Positions 25,759 to 34,429 of a stretch of DNA of 64,000 nucleotides are shown piece by piece. Each line of letters begins with the position of its first letter. The first letter of the stretch is position 1. This stretch comes from Burkholderiales bacterium (GTDB taxonomy: Bacteria > Pseudomonadota > Gammaproteobacteria > Burkholderiales > Casimicrobiaceae), in contig JABTUF010000004.1 in assembly GCA_015075645.1 (NCBI GenBank), forward strand, positions 609,445 through 673,444. Direction: 5' to 3'. The translations under genes were made by a program, and so were the position numbers. The notes beneath the pieces were generated by a model, which worked only from the letters and a program-made list of their open reading frames with translations, was not told the DNA's origin and made no database searches.

Positions 25759-26376
25759 TCAGCGCGTCGCGATCAGCCCGTCGGCTTGCAGCCGTCCGAC
25801 CACGTCGTTGGCGAACGCCGGCACGCCCTGCGAGAGCGAGAGCGGCGAGTAGGTGACCGGGTTGTAGGTCCAGACCGGGCGCGCGGTCGCGACGTCGAAC
25901 AGCGTCGTGAAGATGTTGGCTGCCTGATAGTTCTCCGACACGACGCCGGGCGCGTACCAGCCGACGTACAGGTTCGGGCCCGCCTGCGCGACCGTGCCGG
26001 CCGAATAGGCGAGCGTCGACTCGGTCTGGACGTCCGACATCCGGACGAGCAGCGCACTGTCCGCGCCGGATCGCGCGACGGCTGCCCGCATCGTGGCTTC
26101 GTCGGGCACGCGGTCGGTCGGAACGAATTGCCAGCCGGGCACCGCCACGACGCCGGCGCTCTGCAGCGTCGCGACCATCGCGTTCTCGAAGCCGCGCTGG
26201 TCGACGAGGCTCTGCGCACTCAGGCCGACGACGAAGACCTTGCGGAACGGTGGGCCGCTGAACCCCGGATCGCGCCAGGTCGTGACGTTCGTGGGCGACG
26301 GCGCGGCGGCGCAGGCCGCGAGGAGCGCGCAGGCGAGCGTCGCGATCGAACGCCGCAGCATCGAAGTGTCAGGCAA
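25759..26376 (-). CDS. Conserved lipoprotein, function unknown
   Basis: About 205 residues with lipobox LLAAC near residue 22 and a mature part beginning AAAPSPTNVTTWRDPGFSG, followed by FRKVFVVGLSAQSLVDQRGF and SALLVRMSDVQTESTLAY. This resembles DUF4136-like lipoproteins of betaproteobacteria but I cannot assign it firmly. The TTG at 26376 has GGAGA six bases upstream; the ATG at 26361 (MLRRSIATLACALLAAC) has no such site and is the alternative. Confidence 0.75.
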   Translation of the reverse strand: MPDTSMLRRSIATLACALLAACAAAPSPTNVTTWRDPGFSGPPFRKVFVVGLSAQSLVDQRGFENAMVATLQSAGVVAVPGWQFVPTDRVPDEATMRAAVARSGADSALLVRMSDVQTESTLAYSAGTVAQAGPNLYVGWYAPGVVSENYQAANIFTTLFDVATARPVWTYNPVTYSPLSLSQGVPAFANDVVGRLQADGLIATR

Positions 26377-26419
26377 GAGAAATCTCCGGATATTGTCGTG
26401 GACGGATGTCGTGCCGACG

Positions 26420-26764
26420 CTAACGCTGCGGCAGCATGCCGAGCACGCACGATACGCCGGGATCGCCCGACCTGCCCTCGAGGTCGCTCACCACGGCGAG
26501 CGTCCATGGGTCGGCGCCGATCCGGCCGCTGTACAGGCGCGAGGTCGCGTCGAGGAAGACCATCGCGTGGTCGGATGCGTTCATGCCGAGGAGCGAGCCC
26601 ACCTCGTAGCGTCCGATCGTCTGGAAGTTGCAGGCCGCGGCGACCTTCGCGATCCATGCATCGAACGCGCTGTCCGGCCGGACGGCGTCCGGGGCGCAGG
26701 CCCAAAGCGTCATCGGGGACACGAGCGCGAGCATCAGGCGCAACGAGACGAGGCGAGTGTGCAT
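26420..26764 (-). CDS. Hypothetical lipoprotein
   Basis: 114 residues, MHTRLVSLRLMLALVSPMTL at the N-terminus and a cysteine after LWA at residue 23 that could be lipidated. The rest (FDAWIAKVAAACNFQTIGRY, ASDHAMVFLDATSRLYSGRI) matches nothing I know. A longer frame runs upstream to 26992 but its extra part is Arg/Asp-rich and lacks a signal. It lies upstream of the other lipoprotein gene on the same strand. Confidence 0.6.
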   Translation of the reverse strand: MHTRLVSLRLMLALVSPMTLWACAPDAVRPDSAFDAWIAKVAAACNFQTIGRYEVGSLLGMNASDHAMVFLDATSRLYSGRIGADPWTLAVVSDLEGRSGDPGVSCVLGMLPQR

Positions 26765-26981
26765 CTGCGGTCCGTGGATCCTGCGGTCGTTGGCGTGCGG
26801 GGCGGCGTGGACGCCCGTCAGCCGCTGCTGGCGACTTGCGCCTGTCGGGGGCGGCTGCTCGCGATCGCTTCGGTCCTCGTGTTCGCCTGGTCGGTCGGTG
26901 CGCTGCCCATCGCTCGAGTCAAGCCGTGCCGCGAAGCGGTCTCGGCCTGTACGGCATGTCCGCCCCGGCCCCAGCCACGCC

Positions 26982-27011
26982 TTGACAGCCACATTATTGT
27001 ATATACAATAA
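26982..27011 (+). promoter_or_regulatory. brnTA promoter with overlapping perfect palindrome
   Basis: A perfect -35 TTGACA (26982-26987), a 16-bp spacer and TACAAT (27004-27009). An 18-bp perfect palindrome, TTATTGTATATACAATAA (26994-27011), covers the -10. It is the obvious binding site for the BrnA antitoxin, which represses its own promoter in characterised systems. Confidence 0.75.
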
Positions 27012-27018
27012 ATACCGC

Positions 27019-27291
27019 GTGAGCCACGACCCCGCCAAGCGACGCAGGAACCTGCGCAAGCACGGTATTGACTTGCCGGCGTGCATGGAAGCGTTCGAAG
27101 GCCCGATGCTTACCCGGGAGGATGACCGTGAAGACTACGGAGAGCAACGGTTGGTCAGTCTGGGCTGGGCGCATGGCCGGGTGGTGGTGCTGGTATGGAC
27201 CGACCGCGAGGGCGGTCCGAGATTGATCTCCTGCCGAGAGGCCGAACCCCATGAACGTGAAGCGTACTACCGCGCGTACCCGCAAGGCTGA
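27019..27291 (+). CDS. brnT: BrnT-family ribonuclease toxin
   Basis: 90 residues. DPAKRRRNLRKHGIDLPACM, DDREDYGEQRLVSLGWAHGR and SCREAEPHEREAYY are the BrnT (DUF497) signature; the fold is RelE-like and relatives cleave RNA. The start is GTG at 27019, about 10 bases after the -10 box, so the mRNA may have almost no leader. The toxin gene comes first and overlaps brnA by 41 bp, as usual for this family. Confidence 0.92.
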   Translation: MSHDPAKRRRNLRKHGIDLPACMEAFEGPMLTREDDREDYGEQRLVSLGWAHGRVVVLVWTDREGGPRLISCREAEPHEREAYYRAYPQG

Positions 27292-27535
27292 CGTGCCCTA
27301 CAACCCGAAGAGCAAAGCGGCAACCCGGAAATTCTGGGAGGCCGCGACGCCCCACCGAGGGGTTGCCGAACTGCGAGCCAAGCGGGGCAGGCCCGCCAAG
27401 GCAGCGGAAGACCGCAAGGAGCAGATTGCCTTGCGTGTGGACAAGGACGTGCTCGAGTGGTACCGCGCACAAGGAACAGGATGGCAGACGCGAATGAACG
27501 CGGTGTTGAAAGCGTTCCGGGATGCGACAGTCTGA
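27251..27535 (+). CDS. brnA: BrnA-family antitoxin
   Basis: 94 residues. Basic N-terminal part, then FWEAATPHRGVAELRAKRGR and the ribbon-helix-helix segment KEQIALRVDKDVLEWYRAQG followed by GWQTRMNAVLKAF. It pairs with BrnT and should bind the palindrome upstream. A hairpin follows 15 bp after the stop. Confidence 0.92.
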   Translation: MNVKRTTARTRKADVPYNPKSKAATRKFWEAATPHRGVAELRAKRGRPAKAAEDRKEQIALRVDKDVLEWYRAQGTGWQTRMNAVLKAFRDATV

Positions 27536-27550
27536 TTGCCGGGCCTGACG

Positions 27551-27573
27551 CCTGGTGGCGATTCGCCACCGGG
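27551..27573 (+). terminator. Hairpin after brnA, possible terminator
   Basis: CCTGGTGGCG pairs with CGCCACCGGG (10 bp, one G-T wobble, loop ATT). No T-run follows, so Rho-independent termination is doubtful. Confidence 0.35.
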
Positions 27574-27667
27574 CATCTCGCACTCGCGCGCACCGTGACG
27601 AGCGCGAGCTTCACTCGAGGGCCGTAGGCGCCGGCATGGAGTTCCGATTCGCACGACGGTTCGGGCG

Positions 27668-28591
27668 TCAGTCGCCGGAAGCCGTCCGCTTCAGCGCCGG
27701 CCCCAGGACGTTCAGAGCCAGCCCCGCGAGCACGATCAGCACGCCCGCCATCTGGACGAACGCGAGGCGCTCGCCCAGGAAGATCGCGCCCGACACGAGG
27801 CCCGACACCGGCACGAGCAGCGCGAACGGCGAGACGAGCGGCGTCGGATGGAGGTGCAGCAGGCGATTCCACACGGCGAACCCGAAGAGCGTCGCCGCCC
27901 ACGCCAGGAACAGGATGCACGCCCACGCGAGCCACGACGCGTTCGCGGCGGCGTGCACCGCGTCCATGCCGCCCTCGAACGCATACGACGCGAGCGCGAG
28001 CGGGATCGGCGGCACGAGGCTCGACCAGACGACGAGCGAGAACGCGTCGACGTCGTGGTCCGCGCCGGCGCGCTTGGCGATCACGTTGCCCGCCGCCCAG
28101 GCGAACGCCGCGACGAGGAGCACGACGAACCCGGCGAACGTGCCTTCCGCGCCCTCTGCGACCTTGTAGCCGCCCAGCACGACGATGCCCGCCGTGGCGA
28201 CGATCGCGCCGACCACGTTCCAGCGGTGCACCCGGTCGCCGGCGAACGCGACCGCGAGCGCGATGGTGAAGAACACCTGCACCTGCATGACCAGCGAGGA
28301 GAGCCCCGCCGGCATGCCGAGCTTCATCCCGAGGAACATGAGTCCGTACTGGAACACGCCGATCGCGAGTCCGTAGGCGAGGACGCCCCGCCACGGCATC
28401 TCGGGCCGCCGCACGAAGAACACCGCCGGGATCGCCGCGGTGGCGAACCGCAGCGCCGCGAGCATGAACGGCGGGACCTCGACCAGCGCGACCTTGATCG
28501 GAACGAACGAGAAGCCCCAGACGGTCACGACCGTGAGGATGAGCGCGAGGTGGCCGGGCGCGAGGCGGTCGGGAGTGTGGGGACGGTGCAC
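27668..28591 (-). CDS. EamA-family (DMT superfamily) transporter
   Basis: 307 residues, ten membrane helices in two EamA repeats: LALILTVVTVWGFSFVPIKV opens the first, and FVVLLVAAFAWAAGNVIAKR the second. PFALLVPVSGLVSGAIFLGE is the conserved segment before the last helices. Family members export amino acids or metabolites. It diverges from the iolC promoter region, so an inositol-linked role is possible but not shown. Confidence 0.92.
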   Translation of the reverse strand: MHRPHTPDRLAPGHLALILTVVTVWGFSFVPIKVALVEVPPFMLAALRFATAAIPAVFFVRRPEMPWRGVLAYGLAIGVFQYGLMFLGMKLGMPAGLSSLVMQVQVFFTIALAVAFAGDRVHRWNVVGAIVATAGIVVLGGYKVAEGAEGTFAGFVVLLVAAFAWAAGNVIAKRAGADHDVDAFSLVVWSSLVPPIPLALASYAFEGGMDAVHAAANASWLAWACILFLAWAATLFGFAVWNRLLHLHPTPLVSPFALLVPVSGLVSGAIFLGERLAFVQMAGVLIVLAGLALNVLGPALKRTASGD

Positions 28592-28623
28592 GGCGGAGCG
28601 GCCGATCCGGCCGGTCGCGCGGC

Positions 28624-28687
28624 GGAAAGGATATTCCGGAGCCGGTCCGCCGTGGAATTTGCGTTTCGAACGGAGCCGGGCGACAAT
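28624..28687 (+). promoter_or_regulatory. iol operon control region: twin GGAA-N6-TTCC-type sites and promoter
   Basis: Site 1 is an exact GGAA-N6-TTCC at 28624-28637. Site 2, GGAA-N6-TTTC at 28654-28667, has one mismatch and lies exactly 30 bp further on (three helical turns). Site 2 overlaps a candidate -35 TTGCGT (28659-28664), which is followed after 17 bp by GACAAT (28682-28687). From memory, GGAA-N6-TTCC is the site of the RpiR-type IolR of Sinorhizobium meliloti. An RpiR-family gene lies in this operon. Confidence 0.6.
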
Positions 28688-28728
28688 CGCGATCCTACCC
28701 GAGCGCCCGCCGCCCTCCCGCCGTCCCC

Positions 28729-30675
28729 ATGCGCAACGCGACGACCTTCGCCTCCGGCCGCGAGTTCGACGTGCTGGCGCTCGGCCGCTTCGCCGTCGAC
28801 TTCTACGCGCAGCAGATCGGCGCGCGCCTCGAGGACGTCACCAGTTTCGCGAAGTACCTGGGCGGGTCGTCGGCCAACACCGCGTTCGGCTGCGCGCGGC
28901 TGGGGCTGCGCGCCGGTCTCATCTCGCGAGTCGGCGACGACCACCTCGGCCGCTTCCTCGTCGAGACGATCGCGCGCGAGGGCTGCGACACGAGCCACGT
29001 GAGCGTCGATCCCACGCGCCTCACCGGCGCGGTGGTGCTGGGGATCAAGGACCGCGACAGCTTTCCGCTCATCTTCCTGCGCGAGAACTGCGCGGACATG
29101 GCGATCACCGAGGACGACGTCGCCGAGGACTACCTCGCGCGGAGCCGCGCGCTCCTGATCACCGGCACGCACTTCTCGCAGCCGCACATCGACCGCATCA
29201 GCCACCTCGCGCTCGAGCGCGCGCGCCGCCACGGCGTGCGCACCGTGCTCGACATCGACTACCGGCCGGTGCTCTGGGGCCTGACCAAACGCGGCGACGG
29301 CGAGACCCGGTTCATCCATTCAGACTCCGTTACCGCGCACCTGCGGCGCATCCTGCCGCACTTCGACCTCGTGATCGGCACCGCCGAGGAATACGCGATC
29401 GCCGGAGGCAGCCGCGATCCGGTCGAGGCGTTGCGCGCGATCCGGGCGGTCACGAAGGCGACGCTCGTCTACAAGCGCGGGCCGCTCGGCTGCGTCGTGA
29501 TCGACGGCGACGTGCCCGACTCGCTCGACCGTGCGTTCCAGGGCCGCGGCGTCGAAGTCGAGGTGCTGAACGTGCTGGGCGCGGGCGACGCGTTCTCGGC
29601 CGGATTCCTGTCCGGCTGGGTGCGCGGCGAGGACTACGAACATTGCACCGCGTACGCGAACGCCTGCGGCGCGCTGGTCGTGTCGCGCCACGGCTGCGCG
29701 CCTGCGATGCCCACGCGCGCCGAACTCGACCACTTCCTCGCGAACGCGGCGTCGATTCCGAGGCCCGACCGCGACGCGACGCTCTCGCGGCTGCATCGCG
29801 TGACCGCGCCGCGGACCCCGCGCGAGGATCTCGCGATCTTCGCGTTCGACCACCGCAACCCGTTCTTCGAACTCGCGCAGGAGGCGGGTGTCGGCGAGGA
29901 TCGTCTGCCGCGCCTGAAGCGCCTGTGCGTCGAGGCGGCCGCGGAGACCGAACGCGCGCGCGGGCTCGGCGGCCGCGTCGGCATCCTGTGCGACGACCGC
30001 TACGGCCAGGACGCGTTGAACGAGGCGACCGGCCGCGGCTGGTGGATCGGACGGCCGGTCGAACTGCCGGGCAGCAACCCGGTCGTGTTCGACCGCGGGC
30101 GTTCTGTCGGCACGACGCTCATCGGCTGGCCCGCCGAGCACGTCGTCAAGTGCCTCGTCGCCTACCACCCGGACGACGTCATCGATCGGCGGCTCGAGAA
30201 CGAGGCGCAGATCCGTACGCTGTGCGAGGCGACCGAGGCGTCGGGCCACGAACTCTTGCTCGAGATCATTCCGCCGCGCGGACTGCCGCGCGCACCCGAC
30301 ACGGTCCTGCGCGCGCTCGAGCGTCTCTACAATCTCGGGTGCCGCCCGGAGTGGTGGAAGCTCGAAGCGATGAGCGCCGCCGAGTGGCGCTCGATCGACG
30401 CGCTCATCGCCGAGCGCGATCCGTATTGCCGCGGCGTGCTGGTGCTGGGACTGGCGGCCGACGTCGCGACGCTCGCGCAAGGGTTCCGCGACGCGCGCGC
30501 GAGCGCGAGCTGCCGCGGCTTCGCGGTCGGCCGCACGATCTTCCACGCACCCGCGCGCGCGTGGCTCGCCGGCGAGATCGACGACGCGCGCTTCAAGGCG
30601 TCGGTGCGCGAAACGTTCGAGGCGCTCGTCGACGCGTGGGACGACGCGCGGCGCGGCCGGCGCGAGGCCGCGTGA
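28729..30675 (+). CDS. iolC: 5-dehydro-2-deoxygluconokinase with C-terminal DUF2090 domain
   Basis: 648 residues in two parts. Residues 1-330 are a PfkB-type sugar kinase (GRFAVDFYAQQIGARLEDV, GGSSANTAFGCARLGLRAG, and the catalytic GAGDAFSAGFLSG near residue 284) that phosphorylates 5-dehydro-2-deoxygluconate. Residues ~365-640 are a DUF2090 domain (IFAFDHRNPFFELAQEAG, GILCDDRYGQDALNEATGRG), an aldolase-like TIM barrel thought to cleave the kinase product in place of IolJ. The fusion is usual in proteobacterial IolC. It is first in the operon; its stop overlaps the iolD start. Confidence 0.95.
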   Translation: MRNATTFASGREFDVLALGRFAVDFYAQQIGARLEDVTSFAKYLGGSSANTAFGCARLGLRAGLISRVGDDHLGRFLVETIAREGCDTSHVSVDPTRLTGAVVLGIKDRDSFPLIFLRENCADMAITEDDVAEDYLARSRALLITGTHFSQPHIDRISHLALERARRHGVRTVLDIDYRPVLWGLTKRGDGETRFIHSDSVTAHLRRILPHFDLVIGTAEEYAIAGGSRDPVEALRAIRAVTKATLVYKRGPLGCVVIDGDVPDSLDRAFQGRGVEVEVLNVLGAGDAFSAGFLSGWVRGEDYEHCTAYANACGALVVSRHGCAPAMPTRAELDHFLANAASIPRPDRDATLSRLHRVTAPRTPREDLAIFAFDHRNPFFELAQEAGVGEDRLPRLKRLCVEAAAETERARGLGGRVGILCDDRYGQDALNEATGRGWWIGRPVELPGSNPVVFDRGRSVGTTLIGWPAEHVVKCLVAYHPDDVIDRRLENEAQIRTLCEATEASGHELLLEIIPPRGLPRAPDTVLRALERLYNLGCRPEWWKLEAMSAAEWRSIDALIAERDPYCRGVLVLGLAADVATLAQGFRDARASASCRGFAVGRTIFHAPARAWLAGEIDDARFKASVRETFEALVDAWDDARRGRREAA

Positions 30676-32519
30676 TGGGCGCGAGCGTCCGCCTCACCGC
30701 CGCGCAGGCGCTGGTGCGCTGGCTCGCGGCGCTGCGCGTCGAAGGGGGCGAACGGGTCTTCGGCGGCGTGTGGGCGATCTTCGGGCACGGCAACGTCGCC
30801 GGACTGGGCGAGGCGCTCTACGCGCACCGCGCGTCGATCCCGACCTTTCGCGCGCACAACGAGCAGGCGATGGCGCACGCCGCGATCGCCTACGCGAAGG
30901 CGCACATGCGCCGCCGGATGATGGCCTGCACGACGTCGATCGGCCCGGGCGCGACCAACATGGTGACCGCGGCCGCGCTCGCGCATGTCAATCGCCTGCC
31001 GGTGCTCTTGCTCCCCGGCGACGTGTTCGCCTCGCGTGCGCCCGACCCGGTGCTCCAGCAGGTCGAGGACTTCCACGACGGCACCGTCTCGGCGAACGAC
31101 TGTTTCCGGCCGGTGTCGCGCTACTTCGACCGCATCGCGCATCCCGAGCAGTTGCTGACCGCGCTGCCGCGCGCGCTGCACGTGCTGACCGACCCCGCGC
31201 TGTGCGGTCCGGTCACGCTCGCGCTGCCGCAGGACGTGCAGACGATGGCCTTCGACTGGCCGGTGGCGTTCTTCGCGCCGCCGCCGGTGCGCTTCGCGGC
31301 GCCCGTGCCCGCCGAGGAGGACATCGCGGCGGCCGCGGCGCTGCTGCGGGAAGCCCGCAGGCCGCTCATCGTCGCGGGCGGCGGCGTGCTCTACTCGGGT
31401 GCGAGCGGCGCGCTCGAGCGCTTTGCAGGGGCGCACGGCGTACCGGTCGCCGAAACGCAGGGCGGCAAGGGCGCGCTCGCGTGGGACCATCCGCTGCAAC
31501 TGGGCGCGATCGGCGTCACCGGCTCGCCCGCCGCGAACGCGCTCGCGCAGGACACCGACCTCGTGCTCGCGGCCGGCACGCGGCTGCAGGACTTCACTAC
31601 CGGCTCGCATTCGCTGTTCGCGCGCGCGAGGCTCGTGACGCTGAACGTCAACGGCTACGACGCGCACAAGGGTCGCGGCACGATGGTGCGCGCCGACGCG
31701 CGCCGCGCGCTGGAGGCGTTGTCCGCGGCGCTGCCGGGCTGGTCGTCCGAGGCAGCGTGGCGGCAGAGGGCGACCGACGAAGCCGCACGCTGGCGGGCGG
31801 AACTCCTGCGCCTCACCGGCCCGCGCGACGGCGCGCTGCCCTGCGACGGCGAGGTGCTGGGCGCGGTGCAGCGCTCGGCGAAGGACTCGCCGCGCGACGA
31901 CATCGTGGTGTGCGCGGCGGGAACGCTCCCCGGCGAACTCCACAAGCTCTGGCGCACCTCGACGCCCGGCGGATACCACGTCGAGTACGGCTACTCGTGC
32001 ATGGGCTACGAGATCGCCGGAGGTCTCGGCGTCAAGATGGCGAAGCCGGACCGCGAGGTCGTCGTCGTCGTGGGCGACGGCAGCTACCTGATGATGAACT
32101 CGGAGATCGCGACCTCGCTGATGCTCGGCCTGAAGCTCACGATCGTCGTGCTCGACAACCGCGGCTTCGGCTGCATCAACCGGCTGCAGCAGGCCTGCGG
32201 CGGTGCGCCGTTCAACAACCTCCTCGCCGATTGCCGGCACGGGCCGGACGGACCGCCGGCGATCGACTTCGCCGCGCATGCGCGCTCGCTCGGCGCGGAC
32301 GCCGTTCACGTTCGCACCCTCGAAGAGCTGGAGGCCGCGCTGGTGAAGGCGCGCGCGTCGAAGCGCACGAGCGTCGTGTGCATCGACACCGACCCCTCCC
32401 GCACGATCGACGCGGGCGGCTGGTGGTGGGAGGTCGCGGTGCCGGAAGTCTCGGACCGTGCGCAGGTACGCGAGGCGCGCGCCGCCTACGAGGCGGCGAA
32501 GAAGGGACAGGCGCGATGA
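30675..32519 (+). CDS. iolD: 3D-(3,5/4)-trihydroxycyclohexane-1,2-dione acylhydrolase
   Basis: A 614-residue thiamine-diphosphate enzyme that opens the inositol ring. Three-domain POX layout: N-terminal Pyr domain with FRAHNEQAMAHAAIAYAKAH and the catalytic Glu in HNEQ; middle domain with RRPLIVAGGGVLYSGA; C-terminal PP domain with the ThDP motif GDGSYLMMNSEIATSLM ending in NRGFGCINRLQQ. The start is the ATG overlapping the iolC stop by one base. The stop overlaps the iolE start (ATGA). Confidence 0.96.
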   Translation: MGASVRLTAAQALVRWLAALRVEGGERVFGGVWAIFGHGNVAGLGEALYAHRASIPTFRAHNEQAMAHAAIAYAKAHMRRRMMACTTSIGPGATNMVTAAALAHVNRLPVLLLPGDVFASRAPDPVLQQVEDFHDGTVSANDCFRPVSRYFDRIAHPEQLLTALPRALHVLTDPALCGPVTLALPQDVQTMAFDWPVAFFAPPPVRFAAPVPAEEDIAAAAALLREARRPLIVAGGGVLYSGASGALERFAGAHGVPVAETQGGKGALAWDHPLQLGAIGVTGSPAANALAQDTDLVLAAGTRLQDFTTGSHSLFARARLVTLNVNGYDAHKGRGTMVRADARRALEALSAALPGWSSEAAWRQRATDEAARWRAELLRLTGPRDGALPCDGEVLGAVQRSAKDSPRDDIVVCAAGTLPGELHKLWRTSTPGGYHVEYGYSCMGYEIAGGLGVKMAKPDREVVVVVGDGSYLMMNSEIATSLMLGLKLTIVVLDNRGFGCINRLQQACGGAPFNNLLADCRHGPDGPPAIDFAAHARSLGADAVHVRTLEELEAALVKARASKRTSVVCIDTDPSRTIDAGGWWWEVAVPEVSDRAQVREARAAYEAAKKGQAR

Positions 32520-33430
32520 CACGGGGACTCGACGTGCGGATCGGGATCAATCCGATCTCGTGGAGCAACGACGACCTGCCCTCGCTCGGCGGCGAGATCT
32601 CGCTCGAGACGGCACTCTCCGAGGGAAAGGCGATCGGCTACGAGGGCTTCGAACTCGGCAACAAGTTCCCGCGCGAGCCGGCGGCGCTCGCCTCGGTGCT
32701 CGGAAGGCACGGCCTCGCGTGCGTGTCCGGCTGGTACTCCGGGCGGCTCGCGCGCGGGCGCACCGTCGCGCAGGAGATCGAGGCGGTCGGCCCGCACCTC
32801 GACCTGCTCGCGAAGAACGGCGCGACGGTGATGGTCTACGGCGAGGTCGCCGACAGTATCCAGGGCGCAGCCGCGCCGCTCTACCAGCGCCCGCGCTTCG
32901 TGCGGCCGGACCAGTGGAGCGCGTACGGCGAGCGGCTCGACGCGTTCGGCCGCCATCTGCTGCGGCACGGCGTGCGGCTCGCCTACCACCACCACATGGG
33001 CGCCTACGTCGAGACGCCCGACGACGTCGACCGGCTGATGTCGGTCACCGGCGAGGACGTGGGTCTCCTGTTCGACACCGGCCACATGACCTTCGCGGGC
33101 GGCGACGCGGTGGCGATGATCGAGAAGCACGTCGCGCGCGTCTGCCACGTGCACTGCAAGGACGTGCGGCCCTACGTGATCCGGCTCGCGCGCAATCGCA
33201 ACTGGAGCTTCCTCGAAGCGGTCATCAACGGCGCGTTCACCGTGCCCGGCGACGGCGCGATCGACTTTCGCGGTGTCCTGTCGGTCCTGCACGGCCACGG
33301 GTACCGGGGCTGGCTCGTCGTCGAGGCGGAGCAGGATCCCGCCGTGGCGCCGTCGTACGCGTATGCGGAGAAGGGCTATCGGACGCTGCGCGGCATCGTC
33401 GATGCGTTGGCGAAGAAGGAGGCGGCGTGA
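32516..33430 (+). CDS. iolE: Inosose dehydratase (2-keto-myo-inositol dehydratase)
   Basis: A 304-residue xylose-isomerase-like TIM barrel that dehydrates scyllo-inosose. The family start VRIGINPISWSNDDLPSLGG is clear, with metal-site segments RLAYHHHMGAYVET, LLFDTGHMTFAGG, VHCKDVRPYVI and VVEAEQDPAVAP. The 4-bp overlap with iolD implies coupled translation. A 200-bp repeat-filled gap separates it from iolB. Confidence 0.96.
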   Translation: MTRGLDVRIGINPISWSNDDLPSLGGEISLETALSEGKAIGYEGFELGNKFPREPAALASVLGRHGLACVSGWYSGRLARGRTVAQEIEAVGPHLDLLAKNGATVMVYGEVADSIQGAAAPLYQRPRFVRPDQWSAYGERLDAFGRHLLRHGVRLAYHHHMGAYVETPDDVDRLMSVTGEDVGLLFDTGHMTFAGGDAVAMIEKHVARVCHVHCKDVRPYVIRLARNRNWSFLEAVINGAFTVPGDGAIDFRGVLSVLHGHGYRGWLVVEAEQDPAVAPSYAYAEKGYRTLRGIVDALAKKEAA

Positions 33431-33439
33431 TCCGCGCAT

Positions 33440-33599
33440 CGCGTCGGCCTGAAGGCCGACCTACCGCAATCCAGTGGGTCGGGCTTCAGCCCGACGCGGC
33501 GCCTCCCCGTGGGTCGGGCTTCAGCCCGACGCGGCGCCTCCGTGGGTCGGGCTTCAGCCCGACGCGGCGCCTCCGTGGGTCGGGCTTCAGCCCGACGCG
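33440..33599. repeat. 33-bp tandem palindromic repeats inside the iol operon
   Basis: Four units begin at 33474, 33509, 33542 and 33575 (spacings 35, 33 and 33 bp). Each holds the perfect palindrome GTCGGGCTTCAGCCCGAC. A fifth, related palindrome in the opposite sense, GTCGGCCTGAAGGCCGAC, is at 33442-33459. The 33-bp period is a multiple of three, and one frame across it runs open into iolB. Same family as the 9.4 kb and 22.2 kb palindromes. Confidence 0.85.
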
Positions 33600-33631
33600 C
33601 TTGTCCGGACGCCCAGCGAGCGAGGGATCGC

Positions 33632-34429
33632 ATGAGCTCACTGCTGGTGAAAGCGAGCAAGAGCGGCCCGACGATCGTCGACGTGACGCCCGCCTCCGCC
33701 GGCTGGCGCTACGTCGGCTTCCACGCGTACCGGCTCGACGCCGGCGAACGGGCGGACCTCGCGATGCGCGGGCGCGAACTGTGCATCGTCGTGCTGTCCG
33801 GCAAGGTCGACGTGCGCGCGCCGGGTGGCGAATGGCGCGACCTGGGCGGACGCGCGAGCGTGTTCGACGACCAGGCGCCGTGGGCACTCTACCTGCCCGA
33901 CGGCGCCGGCGTGTCGATCGTCGCGCGCACCGCGGCGGAGATCGGCGTCGCGAACGCTCCGGGCGGCGGCACGCTCGCCGCGCGCGTGATCGACCCCTCG
34001 ACGATGAAGCGCTCGGTGCGCGGCGCGGGCACGAACACCCGCTACGTCACCGACATCCTGCCCGAGACCGCGCCCGCCGAACACCTGCTGGTGGTCGAGG
34101 TGCGCACGCCTTCCGGCCATTCATCGTCGTACCCGCCGCACAAGCACGACCGCGACCTGCCGCCGCACGAGACCGAGCTCGAGGAGACCTACTACCACCG
34201 GCTCGACCCGCCGCAGGGCTTCGCGTTCCAGCGCGTCTACACCGACGACCGCTCGATCGACCAGTCGCTCGCGGTCGAGGACCACGACGTCGTGATGGTG
34301 CCGCGCGGCTACCACCCGGTCGTGGTGCCGCACGGCTACCGGTCGTACTACCTGAACGTGATGGCCGGCCCGACGCGCGAATGGCACTTCCACAACGACC
34401 CGGCGCACGAATGGATGCTGAAGCGCTAG
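33632..34429 (+). CDS. iolB: 5-deoxy-glucuronate isomerase
   Basis: A 265-residue double cupin that converts 5-deoxy-glucuronate to 5-dehydro-2-deoxygluconate, the IolC substrate. Signature segments are SGKVDVRAPGGEW, SSSYPPHKHDRDLPPHETEL, EETYYHRLDPPQGFAFQRVY and VPRGYHPVVVPHGYRSYYLN. The ATG at 33632 is chosen because the in-frame stretch upstream is translated repeat (GRASARRGASV). The end overlaps the start of the RpiR regulator gene by 19 bp. Confidence 0.95.
   Translation: MSSLLVKASKSGPTIVDVTPASAGWRYVGFHAYRLDAGERADLAMRGRELCIVVLSGKVDVRAPGGEWRDLGGRASVFDDQAPWALYLPDGAGVSIVARTAAEIGVANAPGGGTLAARVIDPSTMKRSVRGAGTNTRYVTDILPETAPAEHLLVVEVRTPSGHSSSYPPHKHDRDLPPHETELEETYYHRLDPPQGFAFQRVYTDDRSIDQSLAVEDHDVVMVPRGYHPVVVPHGYRSYYLNVMAGPTREWHFHNDPAHEWMLKR

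Noticed and set aside
33474..33599. Regular 33-bp repeats as a possible CRISPR array
   Set aside because: The units are head-to-tail with no unique spacers, each unit is itself palindromic, and there are no cas genes.
33509..33631. N-terminal extension of IolB through the repeat (GRASARRGASV units)
   Set aside because: The frame is open but IolB homologues start at about the ATG at 33632; the extension is translated palindromic repeat.
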